Positions 9,622 to 20,160 are shown, numbered from the stretch's first letter. The stretch is 64,000 bases of DNA from Opitutus sp. ER46 (GCF_003054705.1 NZ_QAYX01000022.1:558001-622000); one strand, 5' to 3'. Notes: generated by a model from the letters alone, not told the origin. Made by a program: numbers and translations.

Positions 9622-11703
9622 ATGAATTCGCCCGCCCCTACCGCCGAGTCCCGCGTCCTTGTGATCGACGACTGCATCGCCCTGCACGATGCGTTCCGCC
9701 AGATCCTCCTCGGCAGCCAATCCCGCTCTCCTTTTGCGGTTCGCCCCAGCACGCCGGGAGTGAACCCCGGACCACTTCGGGCCTCCGGATTCGCAGTCGA
9801 TTGCGTTGCGCAGGGTGAAGAGGGCATCGCCGCCGTCCGCCGGGCTCTCGACTCCGGTCAACCGTACGCGATCGCCTTTGTCGACATGCGCATGCCGCCC
9901 GGCGTCGACGGCATCGAGACCACACGCCGCCTGTGGGAAATCGACCCGCAGTTGCAGGTCATCATCTGCACCGGCGTCTCCGATCACTCCTGGGAGTCGA
10001 CCGTCCTGCAGCTCGGAGCCACCGACAACCTGCTCATCCTCAAGAAGCCTTTCGACAAGATCGAGGTCCTGCAGATGGCGCACGCGCTCGCCACCAAGTG
10101 GCTGACCGCCCGCCGCGACCGCGCCTTGCTGGCCGATCTCGACGCTCGCGTGCGCCAGCAGACCAGCGAGCTCAACGAGGCCGAAGGCCGCTTCGCCAAC
10201 GTCTTCCACGCGAATCCCGTCCCCACCGCGCTGCAATCCGCGGCGGACGGCCGCTTCGTCGACGTCAATCCCGCGTTCCTCGATCTCGTCGGCCTCCCTC
10301 GCGACCGGGTCGTGCGGCACACCAGCACCGAACTCGGTCTCTGGCCCGAACAGGACGTGTGGCGGCTGGCCGTCGACTCCATCCACCGCCGCGCCCCCTG
10401 GCGCTCGCAAAGCGCGCGTCTCCGTTCCGGCCGCGGGATGCGCGACGTCCTCGTCTCGGTCGAAAAGGTCCAGCTCGGCCCGCAACCGTGCGTCCTCACG
10501 AGCATCGAGGACGACACCGACCGCCTGTTGCTCGAGAAGAAATTCCAGCAGGCCCAAAAGATGGAGGCCGTGGGCCAGCTCGCCGCTGGCGTGGCGCACG
10601 ACTTCAACAATCTCCTCACCGTCATCCAGAGCTACACCGCGCTTGTGCTCGACGACGCGCACCTGAGCTCCACCAACCGCGACGGGCTCGCCCAGGTCAA
10701 CGCCGCCGCCTCGCGCGCCGCCGCCCTCACCCGCCAGCTCCTCATCTTTAGCCGCCGTCAGATCACCAATCTCGAAGCCGTCGATCTCGCGCACGCCCTC
10801 GCGTCCACGCGCGAAATGCTCCGCCGGCTCCTGCCCGAGCACACCGAGCTCGTCTGGGACTCCCGGCCCGGCCTGCCCCGCGTCATGGCCGACATCGCCA
10901 ATCTCGAGCAGGTGGTCATGAACCTCGCCGTCAACGCACGCGACGCCATGCCACGCGGCGGCAAGCTCACCATCCGCCTCGCCGCCGCCGACCTCGGTGC
11001 CGACGCCTCACGCCGGCACCCCGACGCGCGCCCCGGCCGCTTTGTCCAGCTCACCGTCAGTGACACCGGCCTGGGCATGTCGGCGGACGTGATGTCGCAT
11101 TTGTTCGAGCCCTTCTTCACCACCAAGGAGGCGGGCAAGGGCACCGGCCTCGGACTCCCGACCGTGTACGCCATCGTGCGCCAGCACTCCGGCTGGACCG
11201 AGGTCACGAGCATGCCGGCGCGGGGCACGCGCTTCGACGTCTACCTGCCCGCCCTCCCGGCCGCCCCATCCGCCCCCCCCAGCGAGGAACCGGCCAAGCC
11301 CACGGGCGAGTCCCTCGTCCGCGGCAAGGGCGAACGCATTCTCCTCGTCGAGGACGAGCCGAGCGTCCGCCTCACCGTGCGCATCATCGCGCAGCGCGCG
11401 GGTTACGATGTCACCGAGGCGGTCGACGGTCCCGATGCGCTGAGGCGCTGGCAGGAACGCAGCGCCCCCTTCGACCTGCTGTTCACCGACATGGTGATGC
11501 CGAACGGAATGAACGGCGTCGAACTCGCCGCCAAACTCCGCGAGGAAGCGCCGGATCTCCCCGTCGTCATCAGCACCGGCTACAGCCAGGAACTCCTGCG
11601 CCAGAACGGGACGCCCGTCGCCGGCGCCCGCCTGCTCCTCAAGCCTTTCACCACCGCCGCGCTGCTCGACACGTTGCGCGAGATCCTCGCGGCCCCGCGC
11701 TGA
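9622..11703 (+). CDS. Hybrid sensor histidine kinase, REC-PAS-HisKA-HATPase-REC
   Basis: A 693-residue cytosolic two-component hybrid. Domains in order: receiver (phospho-acceptor Asp88 in [12 protein letters not shown]), a PAS fold (about 185-295, [19 protein letters not shown]), HisKA with His326 in [14 protein letters not shown], an ATPase with N box [11 protein letters not shown] and G boxes DTGLGM and [10 protein letters not shown], and a C-terminal receiver (Asp623 in [12 protein letters not shown]). The first receiver carries about 20 extra residues between helix 1 and strand 2. No membrane segment is present, so the PAS domain or the first receiver is the likely input. No adjacent regulator is seen. 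Confidence 0.9.
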   Translation: MNSPAPTAESRVLVIDDCIALHDAFRQILLGSQSRSPFAVRPSTPGVNPGPLRASGFAVDCVAQGEEGIAAVRRALDSGQPYAIAFVDMRMPPGVDGIETTRRLWEIDPQLQVIICTGVSDHSWESTVLQLGATDNLLILKKPFDKIEVLQMAHALATKWLTARRDRALLADLDARVRQQTSELNEAEGRFANVFHANPVPTALQSAADGRFVDVNPAFLDLVGLPRDRVVRHTSTELGLWPEQDVWRLAVDSIHRRAPWRSQSARLRSGRGMRDVLVSVEKVQLGPQPCVLTSIEDDTDRLLLEKKFQQAQKMEAVGQLAAGVAHDFNNLLTVIQSYTALVLDDAHLSSTNRDGLAQVNAAASRAAALTRQLLIFSRRQITNLEAVDLAHALASTREMLRRLLPEHTELVWDSRPGLPRVMADIANLEQVVMNLAVNARDAMPRGGKLTIRLAAADLGADASRRHPDARPGRFVQLTVSDTGLGMSADVMSHLFEPFFTTKEAGKGTGLGLPTVYAIVRQHSGWTEVTSMPARGTRFDVYLPALPAAPSAPPSEEPAKPTGESLVRGKGERILLVEDEPSVRLTVRIIAQRAGYDVTEAVDGPDALRRWQERSAPFDLLFTDMVMPNGMNGVELAAKLREEAPDLPVVISTGYSQELLRQNGTPVAGARLLLKPFTTAALLDTLREILAAPR

Positions 11704-11730
11704 GTCCGCGGCCCCGCCGCCGGCCGGTTC

Positions 11731-12204
11731 TCATTTTTCCACCCCGGACGCCGGGACCGTGAACCGCTTCCCTTCCGTCCCGACGACGAACATTACCAGC
11801 CGCGCCGGCCGCTCCGTCTTGTTCCTGCCGTTGTGCAGGAGGTCGACGACTTCGGCGAAGGCCTCGCCCGCCTTCAGCGTGCGCACGCCCCGGCCGCGCG
11901 TCTCCACCTGCAGTTCTCCTTCGAGCATGTAGGCAAAGCAGGGCACGGTGTGGTGGTGCCACGCGGTCTGCGCACCCGCCGGGATCTCGACGAGCAACGC
12001 TGTGACTTCCGCGGATCCGTCGCGCGGGTACACGAGCGGCTGCCCGGCGTTGTCGGTGGTCGTCCGCAGCAGCGGCGTCACCTTGACGACCGCGGGATAC
12101 GCCTCCTCGCCCGCGGCGAGGCGCGTCGTCGCGGTCCAGCAGGCCGTGAGCACGACGAGCGCAAGTGAGCAACGCAGGCGGGAGGTAGAAAGGTGGGGTT
12201 GCAT
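11731..12204 (-). CDS. Secreted cupin-domain protein
   Basis: A 157-residue protein: signal-like N terminus (about 1-30), then one small cupin barrel. The metal-site motif 1 reads GAQTAWHHHTVPCFAYMLEGELQVE (His-His-His plus Glu), and motif 2 is degenerate (HNGRNKTERPARLVMFVVG). Such single cupins bind a metal and act as small dioxygenases, isomerases or sensors; the substrate cannot be told. A GTG one codon upstream of the ATG is an alternative start. Confidence 0.75.
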   Translation of the reverse strand: MQPHLSTSRLRCSLALVVLTACWTATTRLAAGEEAYPAVVKVTPLLRTTTDNAGQPLVYPRDGSAEVTALLVEIPAGAQTAWHHHTVPCFAYMLEGELQVETRGRGVRTLKAGEAFAEVVDLLHNGRNKTERPARLVMFVVGTEGKRFTVPASGVEK

Positions 12205-12261
12205 CACCCCAGGGAAATGAACTCCCCGCGGGGAGGCAACGTTCGCGGCGCCCGCAGCCCG

Positions 12262-12813
12262 TCAGGTCGCGGCGCCGAGTTGCGCCGCGCCGGACTTCTC
12301 CTGCGCCGCCGGCTTCAGCATCAGCTCAAAATAGATCAGCGGCGTGCCGTTATACGGCGCGCGTCGCACCTCCCGGTAGCCCGCCTTGCGATAGAAGTCC
12401 CCCGCCCCCGCCGGCGCATCGTACGCATCGAGCCGGATCGCGTCGGCCGGCCATTCGCGCGCGATGCGCGCCACGTCGGCCAGGCAGGCCCGCCCAATGC
12501 CCTGGCGCTGAAACCGCGGCGCCACCGCCATCGAGGTGAGGTACAGCGGCGTGCGACAGGGGGTGAAAAAGCTGATGTCGCCGAGCCACGGTGAACGGGT
12601 CGAGAGCCGCAGCGTCGCCACGATCGAGCCGCCCTGCCGGGCCGCGAGCACGGTCGAGGTCATGATGTCCGCCCGCACGCTCCACTCGGAATCCGCGGCG
12701 AACGACCACGTCCCCCGCCCGTGCCGTGCCGTCAAGTCACGCGCCGACGCGATTCTCACCGCGGCGACCGCCGCCGCGTCGTGATCTGTTGCCGTTATGA
12801 GCTTCACGTCCAC
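12262..12813 (-). CDS. GNAT-family N-acetyltransferase
   Basis: A 183-residue acyl-CoA N-acyltransferase. The acetyl-CoA loop is seen as VAPRFQRQGIGRACLADVARIA (about residues 115-136), preceded by the strand LYLTSMAV, with a C-terminal YRKAGYREVRRAPYNGTPLIYFELML typical of the fold. Substrate unknown. Start is GTG at 12813, with a second in-frame GTG two codons later. Confidence 0.8.
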   Translation of the reverse strand: MDVKLITATDHDAAAVAAVRIASARDLTARHGRGTWSFAADSEWSVRADIMTSTVLAARQGGSIVATLRLSTRSPWLGDISFFTPCRTPLYLTSMAVAPRFQRQGIGRACLADVARIAREWPADAIRLDAYDAPAGAGDFYRKAGYREVRRAPYNGTPLIYFELMLKPAAQEKSGAAQLGAAT

Positions 12814-12871
12814 GCGTCACCGTGCGCGCCCGCCGCCATTCTGCAACCGGCGCGCCCCCGCGTTGCCGGGT

Positions 12872-14686
12872 TCAGCCTCGCGCCCGCAGCGGCGCGGTCC
12901 GCTTCTCAAAGTACGCCTGCACGTCGGCGAGCGGCCGCGTGTTGAGCAGTTGCTCCCGCGTGAGGCCGGCCTTCCGCGCCGCGTTCAGGCCCGCGCGGAC
13001 AAACCGCAGGCTCCCCGTGTCGTGCGCGTCGGGATTGATGCTGCACAGAAGTCCACGCGCCGCCGCCTTTCGCCAGTGCCGCCAGTCCAGGTCGAGCCGC
13101 GAGGGGTTGGCGTTCAGTTCGATGATCACGCCCTTCGCCACCGCCGCATCGATCACCTTCTCGACCTCCACGCGATAGGCCTCGCGCCGCAGCAGCAGCC
13201 GGCCCGTGAGGTGCCCGAGCATCATCGTCGCCGGATGTTCGATCGCCCGGATGATCCGCCGCGTCATCGTCGCTTCATCCTGCGAAAACACGTTGTGCAC
13301 CGAGGCCACCACGTAATCGAGCTGCGCGAGCGTGACGTCGTCATAGTCGAGCTGCCCGTCGGGCAGGATGTCGCATTCGACGCCCGCAAATACGCGCGTC
13401 GTGAAACGCTTCGAGGCGTTCAGCGCGCGAATCTCTTTCACCTGATAGAGCAACCGCTCCTCATTCAGCCCGTTCGCCACGAAGCTGGATTTCGAGTGAT
13501 CGGCGATTCCGAGATACTCCCAGCCCAGCGCCTCCGCGGCCGCCGTCATCTCCGCGAGCGTGTTCCGCCCGTCCGAAGCCGTGGTGTGATTGTGGAAACA
13601 GCCGCGGATCTCGGCGGCCTCCACCAGCCGCGGCAGCGCGCCGCGCTCCGCCAGCTCGATCTCGCCCAGGCCTTCGCGCAACTCGGGCGGCACGTAGCTG
13701 AGCCCCAGCGCCGCAAAGAGCTCGCCCTCATCCTTCGGGCTCACCACCGAGGGCGTCGACGGCCCCGTGACCTTGCGCGGGGGCTTGCTCTCGGCCGCCG
13801 CGCCGGCCACGGCCGGCTCCGATTCGACCCGCGTCAGCCCCCACTCGCTCAGGCTCAGCCCCCGCGCGAGCGCGCGCTGCCGCATCTGCACGTTGTGGTC
13901 CTTCGAGCCGGTGAAATGGTGCAGCGCAAAGACGAACTGCTCGTCCGGCACGATCCGCAGGTCCGCCTGCAGCCCACTCTCGAAGCGCACGCTGGCCTTG
14001 GTGTCGCCCTTCGCCGTCACTTCCTTCACGCCCGGCAGCGCGACAAACCACTCGACGACCGGCCCCACCTCGGTCGCGGCCACGATGAAATCGAGATCGC
14101 CCACCGTCTCCATGCCACGGCGCAGGCTCCCGGCGGCTTCCGCCCGCTTCACCTGCGGCAGTTGCCGCAAGCCTTGGACGATCGGTTCCGCGATCGTCCA
14201 CGCGTCCCACCACAGGTGCCGCCGCCCGTAAGCCTCCCGGTTGCGGATGCCGGCGATGATTTTCTCCTGCGTCTTCGCCCCGAAGCCGTCGAGCTCCGCC
14301 ACGCGCCCGTCGGTGCAGGCCTCCGTCAACGCGGCGATCGTCGTGATCCCGAGCCGATCCTTGAGCGCGCGGATCTTCTTCGGCCCGAGCCCGGGGATCT
14401 GCAGCATCTCCACCAACCCCGGTTCCACCGCCGCCTTCTGCTTCTCGTAGAACGCCAGCTTCCCCGTCGCATGCAGCTCAACGATCTTCTTGCTCAACGC
14501 CTCGCCGATGCCTTTCACGTCCTGCAAACGATCCTCCGCGATGAGCCGCGCCAGCTCCGATTCCTCGATGGCCTCGAGCGCTCGCGCGCCCGTCGAGTAG
14601 GCGCGGACTTTGAAGGGATTCTCTCCCTGCAATTCCAGCAGCAGCGCAATCTCACTCAGGACGTCGGCGATCTCGTTCTTGGTCAT
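12872..14686 (-). CDS. polX: DNA polymerase/3'-5' exonuclease PolX (PolX + PHP)
   Basis: A 604-residue bacterial family X DNA polymerase. N-terminal 8-kDa region with helix-hairpin-helix motifs ([11 protein letters not shown] and IPGLGPKKI), a nucleotidyltransferase core with [17 protein letters not shown] giving two catalytic Asp and LQADLRIV the third, then a PHP exonuclease domain with [26 protein letters not shown] and INPDAHD metal-binding motifs. The enzyme fills short gaps in base-excision repair. ATG 14686 begins the conserved [19 protein letters not shown]. Confidence 0.95.
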   Translation of the reverse strand: MTKNEIADVLSEIALLLELQGENPFKVRAYSTGARALEAIEESELARLIAEDRLQDVKGIGEALSKKIVELHATGKLAFYEKQKAAVEPGLVEMLQIPGLGPKKIRALKDRLGITTIAALTEACTDGRVAELDGFGAKTQEKIIAGIRNREAYGRRHLWWDAWTIAEPIVQGLRQLPQVKRAEAAGSLRRGMETVGDLDFIVAATEVGPVVEWFVALPGVKEVTAKGDTKASVRFESGLQADLRIVPDEQFVFALHHFTGSKDHNVQMRQRALARGLSLSEWGLTRVESEPAVAGAAAESKPPRKVTGPSTPSVVSPKDEGELFAALGLSYVPPELREGLGEIELAERGALPRLVEAAEIRGCFHNHTTASDGRNTLAEMTAAAEALGWEYLGIADHSKSSFVANGLNEERLLYQVKEIRALNASKRFTTRVFAGVECDILPDGQLDYDDVTLAQLDYVVASVHNVFSQDEATMTRRIIRAIEHPATMMLGHLTGRLLLRREAYRVEVEKVIDAAVAKGVIIELNANPSRLDLDWRHWRKAAARGLLCSINPDAHDTGSLRFVRAGLNAARKAGLTREQLLNTRPLADVQAYFEKRTAPLRARG

Positions 14687-14942
14687 GGCGGCGTTGGCCG
14701 TAGCGGTAGGCGGGTTCCGTCCGCGGCGCAACCTGCCGCTCACACAAGTATCCGCGATTGGCCCAAACCCCCGCACGACCGTCGGTCGACTCCAGAACAG
14801 ACACCCGCGCGCGCGGTCGGCCGCCATGACCCCACCGCCCGAGCCGTGCGCCGCGGCAGAACTCGGCGCCGCGCCGCGGGCGAGCCGACAAATTGCGCTT
14901 TCGCCCGCGCTTCCCGGAGTACAGCCTGCTCACGATCCCCGC

Positions 14943-15350
14943 ATGCCCTTCGCCTACCAGCGCACGCTCCACCTGGCCGACACCGACGCCGCCGGTGTCG
15001 TCTACTTCGTCCGCACCATCTCCCTTTGCCATGAGGCCTACGAGGAGGCGCTCGCCGCCGCGGGCGTCCGGCTCGCCGACCTGCTCGGCGCCAACGGCAT
15101 CGTCGTGCCGATCGCCAAGTGCGAGGCGCAATACCTCCGCCCCCTGCATGCCGGCGACAAGGTTCGTGTGGTCGTCACGCCGGTCGCGCTGACCGAGGAC
15201 TCCTTTGCCGTGGACTACGAGGTGCACCGCCTTGGCTCGCCGGAGAAGCTCATGGCGCGGGTCCGTACCGAACACGTCTGCACTTCCCCCGCGAAGCGCG
15301 CGCGGGCCGTCTTGCCCGGCGATCTCGCCGCGTGGGTGGCCGCCCGCTGA
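14943..15350 (+). CDS. Hotdog-fold acyl-CoA thioesterase, MenI/YbgC-like
   Basis: A 135-residue hotdog thioesterase. The N-terminal block YQRTLHLADTDAAGVVYF with the catalytic Asp, followed by CHEAYEEALAAAGV, strongly resembles the 1,4-dihydroxy-2-naphthoyl-CoA thioesterases of the 4-hydroxybenzoyl-CoA thioesterase family. A role in menaquinone synthesis fits with menA 8 kb away, but family membership alone does not fix the substrate. ATG 14943 starts the conserved region. Confidence 0.8.
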   Translation: MPFAYQRTLHLADTDAAGVVYFVRTISLCHEAYEEALAAAGVRLADLLGANGIVVPIAKCEAQYLRPLHAGDKVRVVVTPVALTEDSFAVDYEVHRLGSPEKLMARVRTEHVCTSPAKRARAVLPGDLAAWVAAR

Positions 15351-15366
15351 GCCTGCATCCCTCGCG

Positions 15367-15403
15367 CAAAATGAAACCGGCCGCCCGGTGGAGGGGCGGC
15401 CGG
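15367..15403 (-). terminator. Rho-independent terminator of the pectinesterase gene
   Basis: A 10-bp stem (15377-15386 with 15394-15403) and 7-nt loop, followed on the minus strand by TTTCATTTT. It lies between the convergent thioesterase and pectinesterase genes. Confidence 0.7.
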
Positions 15404-15444
15404 CGGTGTGCAGCACACCTGTAGTCAGGGGGGTAATCCCAAAC

Positions 15445-18400
15445 TTACGGCAATTCGTAGATCTCCATGAGCGCGGTGCCGGAGCCGCCGTCGGCGCTGG
15501 TCACCTGGATGGTGTACAGCCCCGGGGCGAGGTGGATCACCATCGCGGAATCGCTCGAGTCTTCGGCAAACGGGAAGGTGCCGACTTCGCGCGTGGCGGC
15601 GCGCACGCCGACCACGTCGCCCTTCGTCCAGCCCGCGTTCTGCGCCACCACGGTGGAGCCCTGGAAGAGCGTGATCACCGGCTTGGCGGCGGGGTTCTGC
15701 ACCCCGAACACCGCCAGCGCCGGCCCCACCGCCCGGATCAGCATCCGTTTCGGTTGCGAACCCGAGACGACGAAGCCGGTCGTGAACGTATCCTCGCCCA
15801 CACCGATGTTCGCCCGGGCGGAGAGATTCGTCAGCCGCTGCCCGGCCGCCCCGCCCGTCACTTCATAGACCTCCATCAGCCCGATACCCGAGCCGGTACC
15901 GGAGGCGCTCGTCATGATCGCGGTGTACGGCCCGGGTGCCAGCGTCAGCCGCAACGCCGAGTCGGCGGACGTGGCGCGGAGCGGGAACGCGCCCGCCTGC
16001 GCCGTCGCCAGCGCGATGTCGACCGGGCTGGTTGTCGTCCAGCCGACGTTCGACGCGATCAGCGTGCTGCCGCTGTAGACATCGATGCGCGGGTTCGGCA
16101 GCACCGACTTCAGCCCAAAGTAGCTGAGCGAGGGGCCAACCGCGCGAATCAGGACGTCCTCCGGCGTGTCGCCGGCGATGGCAAACCCGACGATGCCAAT
16201 CTGCCCGGCATCGACCTTGCACCGGACGGAGACCTCGCGGAACCGGTTCACCTCGGCCTTCGCGTCAATCGCGCCGGCCACGGTGATCGCGGAGCCCGCC
16301 GCCGGCGTGATCGTGCCGGAGGCGCTCCCCGCCACCAGGGTCGCGGTCACCGTCGGCCCGCCCGTGATCGTCACGCTGAGTTGTCCGGAGCTGGTCACCG
16401 TGCCGCTGCCGGCCGAAGCGGTGTTGCCAACCTGGGCCACCACCATCGCCGTGCCGTCCGCGGCCACGATGACGTTGGCGCTGTTCGCCGAGCCGACCGC
16501 GCCGAGTTGATAATGCCCGGCCAGCGCCGCCGCCGCACCGGTGCCGGCTGCGCGCGTGGCCGACATGGTCGTGCTCAGCAGCACGGCCGGGGCGACCCCG
16601 CCGCTTTCCGGCGCATAACCAATTGTGCCGCTCACCTTGCCGGCCTCGTCGATCGTGGCCGTCAGGGCCACATAGTTTCCGTTGTGGCCGGTGATCTGGA
16701 TCTTGCCCGCGGCGTCGACGCTGCCTTCGCGCGCAACGACCGTGCCGAAGCTGTCGGCATCGCTCGCCAGCATCACCGCCGAGCCATCATCCCGCACGCA
16801 CAACGCGAGCGTGCCCTTGGTCCCAACCTTGCCCTGATAAATGCCGGCGTACTTGCCCGCCGTGAACGTCAGCGCCGCCGCCGCGCTCGTTACGGTTCCA
16901 CCGGCGTTGCTCGCTTTCACGGTGTAAAGGCCGGCGTCGGTCGGCTGCGCATTTGGCACCACCAAGGTCGCGGCGGTCGCGCCCGCAAGCGCGACGCCGT
17001 CCTTGTACCATTGCAGCACGGGTTGCGGGGCGCCGTTGGCCACCACGGTGAAACGCGCGTTGTCGCCCGCATGCACGCTCTGGGCAACGGGACCGTGCTC
17101 GATCGTGGCCGCGATCGCGGGCTCCCAGCCGAGCACGTAGGCGGGATTCCGCAGGAGTGTCGCCTCGCTTTCCGTCAACTGCCGCGAAGCGGCGAGGCGC
17201 TTGGTGACGTCGAGCGTCGCGCCGTTCAGGTCGGTCGACTGGTACTCGCCGAATTGCACCGTGGCCGAGTTGCTCGCGTTATCGAGCTTCCAGCCCACCG
17301 GCAGGATCTGCGATCCCATCGCGCAATTGAGGAAGACGACCTGGCTGTAGGGGAAGTTGCCGGGCGTCGGATCGATGCGAGCCAGGTAGCTCCCCGCCGC
17401 GGCGGCGGTGCCGGTCAGGCGGCAATCGACGTAGATGTGACCGAACTGCCCCAGTCCGTTGCGCACCTGGGCAAGGTATCCGGGACTCAGCGACTTGATT
17501 TCGCAGCGCTGGAAGTACACCGCGCCACTGCCCCACATATAATCCACGTCACCTTCGATGTAGCTGTCGGTGATGAAGGCCGAGCAGTTCGTCCCGTTGA
17601 TCAGGAGCGTGTCCTGGAAGCTCAAGAGGTTCACCCGATTCAGCACGATGCGCCGCCCGTTGCCCCGGAAGGCCTCGGCCTGCGACCCACCTTTCGGCGT
17701 GGTGTTGTGCAGCGTGATCGTCTCGAGCGTGAAGTCGGAGGCGTCGACGCTGAACATGCACCGGTTGTTGCCGGTGAGGGTGTTGAAGTTGTTGTTGTCC
17801 GCGTACTGGATGACCGTGCCGTCGCGATCCTCGCCGCGCACCGTGATGAATGGTTTGCCCACGTGGTTCATCTCCGTGTACGTGCCGGTCTTCACCGTGA
17901 TGACGACGCGCTGGTTATTGGTGCGCGGCACGAAATCAATCGCGCCCTGCACCGTCGTGAAGTCAGCGCTGCCGTCCGCGGCCACCGTCAACTCGGTGGC
18001 ACCCGCCACCGGCCCGGAGATCTTCGTGGTGAAGCTCCACGTCGCCGAGTCGCTGATCCCGTTGAACGTCGCGCCGGTCGCATCGAGCAGCGCGCCGCGG
18101 TCGATCGTCACGTAGTAGGACTGTCCATACTCCAGGACGCCGGCATGCGGATAGATCGCCGCCGTGTTTCCGGTCACGATGATGGGATAGAAGATGTACG
18201 GGACACTCTGGGTGCCGATCAGCCGCGTGTACGGGGTGACGCCCAGGTCGAGGGTATCAACGACCGCCCCATCCGTGGCGCGGTGGATCTGGATCTTGCC
18301 GAAGTTTCCGACCTTGGGTTCCGCGTCGAAGGTGATGCGCAGCGGCGTATCGGGATTGATGCCACTCGCGCCCTTGGCCGGCCAGACGCCGGTCGCCTGC

Positions 18401-19959
18401 AGCGGCGACGGAATCGCGAGCAGCGCCCCCGCGCTCGTGACGGCACCGACGGAGTTGGCCACCCGCGCGGTGTACACGCCGGTGTTCGCCAGCGAGACGT
18501 TGTCGATCGTCAGCGTCGCCGCCGTCGCTCCCGGCAGGTTCACGCCGTTCTTCTGCCACTGGATCGTCGGCGCCGGGCTGCCGCTTGCCGCCACCGTGAA
18601 GGTGACGCTCTGGCCGAGCGTGGTCGTCACGCTGGCGGGATCGGTCGTGATCACCGGCTTGGTATTCACCGTCAAAGTCGCGGCGCGGCTCGTCGCCGAG
18701 CCCGCGGTGTTGCTCACGGTCACGGTGTAGGCGCCGGCATCGGTCCCCGTGGTGACCTCGATCGCGTACGTGGGGTTCGTCGCGCCCGCGATCGCCACCC
18801 CATCCTTCTTCCATTGGTACGCCACGGGTGAGCTGCCGTAGGCCGCCACCGTGAACGTCGCCGGCGCGCCAGCCGTGACGGTCACCGCCGCCGGATCCCG
18901 GATGATCGTCGCCGGAATTGGCGTGGTGGTCACGGTCACGGTCGCCGCGTTCGAGGCCACGCTGCCGTAGCTGTTCGTGATGGTGACCGCATAGCTGCCG
19001 GCGTGCGCCGCCGTCGCATTGTCAAAGGTGTAGCTGGCCGCCGTGGCGCCGCTGATCGCGGTCCCGTCCTTCTTCCACTGGTACGCCAACGGCGCGGTGC
19101 CCGTCGCCGTGACGGACAACGTGCCCGTCTGGCCGGGGTTGACGCTGATGGCCACGGGTTGCACCGCGACCGCCGGCGGATTGACCGCCGTCAGGCCGGT
19201 CAGGGACTCAACCGTCAAGGTCACGTCGGCCGCGGTCGAGTTGTAGAACATGAAGCCGACCTGGTTGAACACCTGCGTGGCCGGCGGGTTGTCAGGGTTG
19301 GTGTAGGCTGTCTGACTGAGGCCGTCGCCGCTCACCCAGACACCGGCGCCGGTGGTCGAGGAGCTCGTGTTGCCCAAGGAGACGCCGGGATTGCGCCCCA
19401 TCAGGTGCAACTGGATGGAATAGCTGTTCCCGTCGCTGAGCGTGCCCGAGGTGAAGGTCTTCGTGCCGGTCCCCAGGCTGTTGAAGGCGGTGCCACTCGG
19501 GTTGAGCAGGCTGGTTGACGTCCCATCGCCATTCCGGCGCCGGAGCTCGATGAGGCTCCCGGTGGCCCGGCCGTTCAGCCAGGTGAAGTACCCGTTGTCG
19601 TCCGCGAAGGTCGCCGTGCCATTGGTGTTGTAGAGGCCGAAACCGATCGCTCGCGTGCCGCTGCCGATCGTCGACAGCCCGCCCGACGCCTTGAAGGTGA
19701 TCGTGGCGTACACTTCGCCCGTCGGTCGCGCCGTGAAGTCCACCGGCACGAAGTTGGTCGCGAACAGGGTCACGCGCTTGCCGGCGGGAACAGTCACGGT
19801 GGTCGTGCCATCGGGCTGGCTGCTGAGCGTCGTGGTCGTCGTTTCGTCAAACGCGCTCCAGCTGAGCTGGGCGGATGCGGAAAGCATCGAGGCAAGCATC
19901 AGGGCGGCCCAGCCCGCCACGCGGCGGAACTGGCCGGAGCCAGGGGGGATTGGAGTCAT
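15445..19959 (-). CDS. Very large secreted multidomain pectinesterase
   Basis: A 1504-residue secreted protein. Signal peptide to about residue 32; a lectin/CBM-like N-terminal region (about 32-255); three Ig-like repeats (about 263-515, each with a YQWKKDG-type motif); a Big_5-like module (about 515-640); a pectin methylesterase beta-helix (about 646-946); a fourth Ig-like repeat (about 953-1040); a beta-rich region; and two related modules of about 130 residues at the C terminus (VLIRAVGPSL and MLIRAVGPAL). The esterase motifs FQDTLLING (Gln and Asp), YIEGDVDYMWGSG (Asp) and YLARIDPTP (Arg) keep the catalytic set, although the usual LGRPW is altered. It demethylates pectin outside the cell and is divergent from a LacI regulator. 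Confidence 0.88.
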   Translation of the reverse strand: MTPIPPGSGQFRRVAGWAALMLASMLSASAQLSWSAFDETTTTTLSSQPDGTTTVTVPAGKRVTLFATNFVPVDFTARPTGEVYATITFKASGGLSTIGSGTRAIGFGLYNTNGTATFADDNGYFTWLNGRATGSLIELRRRNGDGTSTSLLNPSGTAFNSLGTGTKTFTSGTLSDGNSYSIQLHLMGRNPGVSLGNTSSSTTGAGVWVSGDGLSQTAYTNPDNPPATQVFNQVGFMFYNSTAADVTLTVESLTGLTAVNPPAVAVQPVAISVNPGQTGTLSVTATGTAPLAYQWKKDGTAISGATAASYTFDNATAAHAGSYAVTITNSYGSVASNAATVTVTTTPIPATIIRDPAAVTVTAGAPATFTVAAYGSSPVAYQWKKDGVAIAGATNPTYAIEVTTGTDAGAYTVTVSNTAGSATSRAATLTVNTKPVITTDPASVTTTLGQSVTFTVAASGSPAPTIQWQKNGVNLPGATAATLTIDNVSLANTGVYTARVANSVGAVTSAGALLAIPSPLQATGVWPAKGASGINPDTPLRITFDAEPKVGNFGKIQIHRATDGAVVDTLDLGVTPYTRLIGTQSVPYIFYPIIVTGNTAAIYPHAGVLEYGQSYYVTIDRGALLDATGATFNGISDSATWSFTTKISGPVAGATELTVAADGSADFTTVQGAIDFVPRTNNQRVVITVKTGTYTEMNHVGKPFITVRGEDRDGTVIQYADNNNFNTLTGNNRCMFSVDASDFTLETITLHNTTPKGGSQAEAFRGNGRRIVLNRVNLLSFQDTLLINGTNCSAFITDSYIEGDVDYMWGSGAVYFQRCEIKSLSPGYLAQVRNGLGQFGHIYVDCRLTGTAAAAGSYLARIDPTPGNFPYSQVVFLNCAMGSQILPVGWKLDNASNSATVQFGEYQSTDLNGATLDVTKRLAASRQLTESEATLLRNPAYVLGWEPAIAATIEHGPVAQSVHAGDNARFTVVANGAPQPVLQWYKDGVALAGATAATLVVPNAQPTDAGLYTVKASNAGGTVTSAAAALTFTAGKYAGIYQGKVGTKGTLALCVRDDGSAVMLASDADSFGTVVAREGSVDAAGKIQITGHNGNYVALTATIDEAGKVSGTIGYAPESGGVAPAVLLSTTMSATRAAGTGAAAALAGHYQLGAVGSANSANVIVAADGTAMVVAQVGNTASAGSGTVTSSGQLSVTITGGPTVTATLVAGSASGTITPAAGSAITVAGAIDAKAEVNRFREVSVRCKVDAGQIGIVGFAIAGDTPEDVLIRAVGPSLSYFGLKSVLPNPRIDVYSGSTLIASNVGWTTTSPVDIALATAQAGAFPLRATSADSALRLTLAPGPYTAIMTSASGTGSGIGLMEVYEVTGGAAGQRLTNLSARANIGVGEDTFTTGFVVSGSQPKRMLIRAVGPALAVFGVQNPAAKPVITLFQGSTVVAQNAGWTKGDVVGVRAATREVGTFPFAEDSSDSAMVIHLAPGLYTIQVTSADGGSGTALMEIYELP

Positions 19960-20048
19960 GGGTAAAAAGCGCAGCGCGGCCCGGGGTGGCCGCAGGGGTA
20001 AGAGCGCCGGCATCGACGGCGGCGCCGCCGGCGAAGTCAACCGCAAAG

Positions 20049-20060
20049 CGACACGTGTCG
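20049..20060. promoter_or_regulatory. Palindromic operator candidate 1 (LacI/pectinesterase)
   Basis: Perfect 12-bp palindrome CGACACGTGTCG in the divergent promoter region, with a central CG as in LacI-family operators. An identical copy lies 21 bp away, two helical turns, so two dimers would bind the same DNA face. Confidence 0.65.
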
Positions 20061-20069
20061 TTGTTTTTG

Positions 20070-20081
20070 CGACACGTGTCG
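20070..20081. promoter_or_regulatory. Palindromic operator candidate 2 (LacI/pectinesterase)
   Basis: Second exact copy of CGACACGTGTCG, preceded by GTTTTTG. The conserved context is GCGACACGTGTCG. It is 80 bp from the LacI start used here and 110 bp from the pectinesterase start, so it could control both genes. Confidence 0.65.
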
Positions 20082-20160
20082 GCGCCCTGGCCCCATCCAC
20101 CGCCGCGGCGCTCCGGTGACGCGGCTTGCGACGTCCCGCGGAACTCTCTACCCGTCGCCT

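Noticed and set aside
9378-9827. Minus-strand frame ending LAEREGFEPSVGI
   Set aside because: The ending is a translation of the antisense tRNA-Ser, a common artefact; the rest is antisense to the hybrid kinase.
12797-15034. 745-codon open frame on the plus strand
   Set aside because: Antisense of polX; the polX frame has all the family motifs.
15205-18831. Open frame of 1208 codons on the plus strand
   Set aside because: It is antisense to the pectinesterase, rich in Arg/His/Gly with no domain; GC-rich third positions create it.
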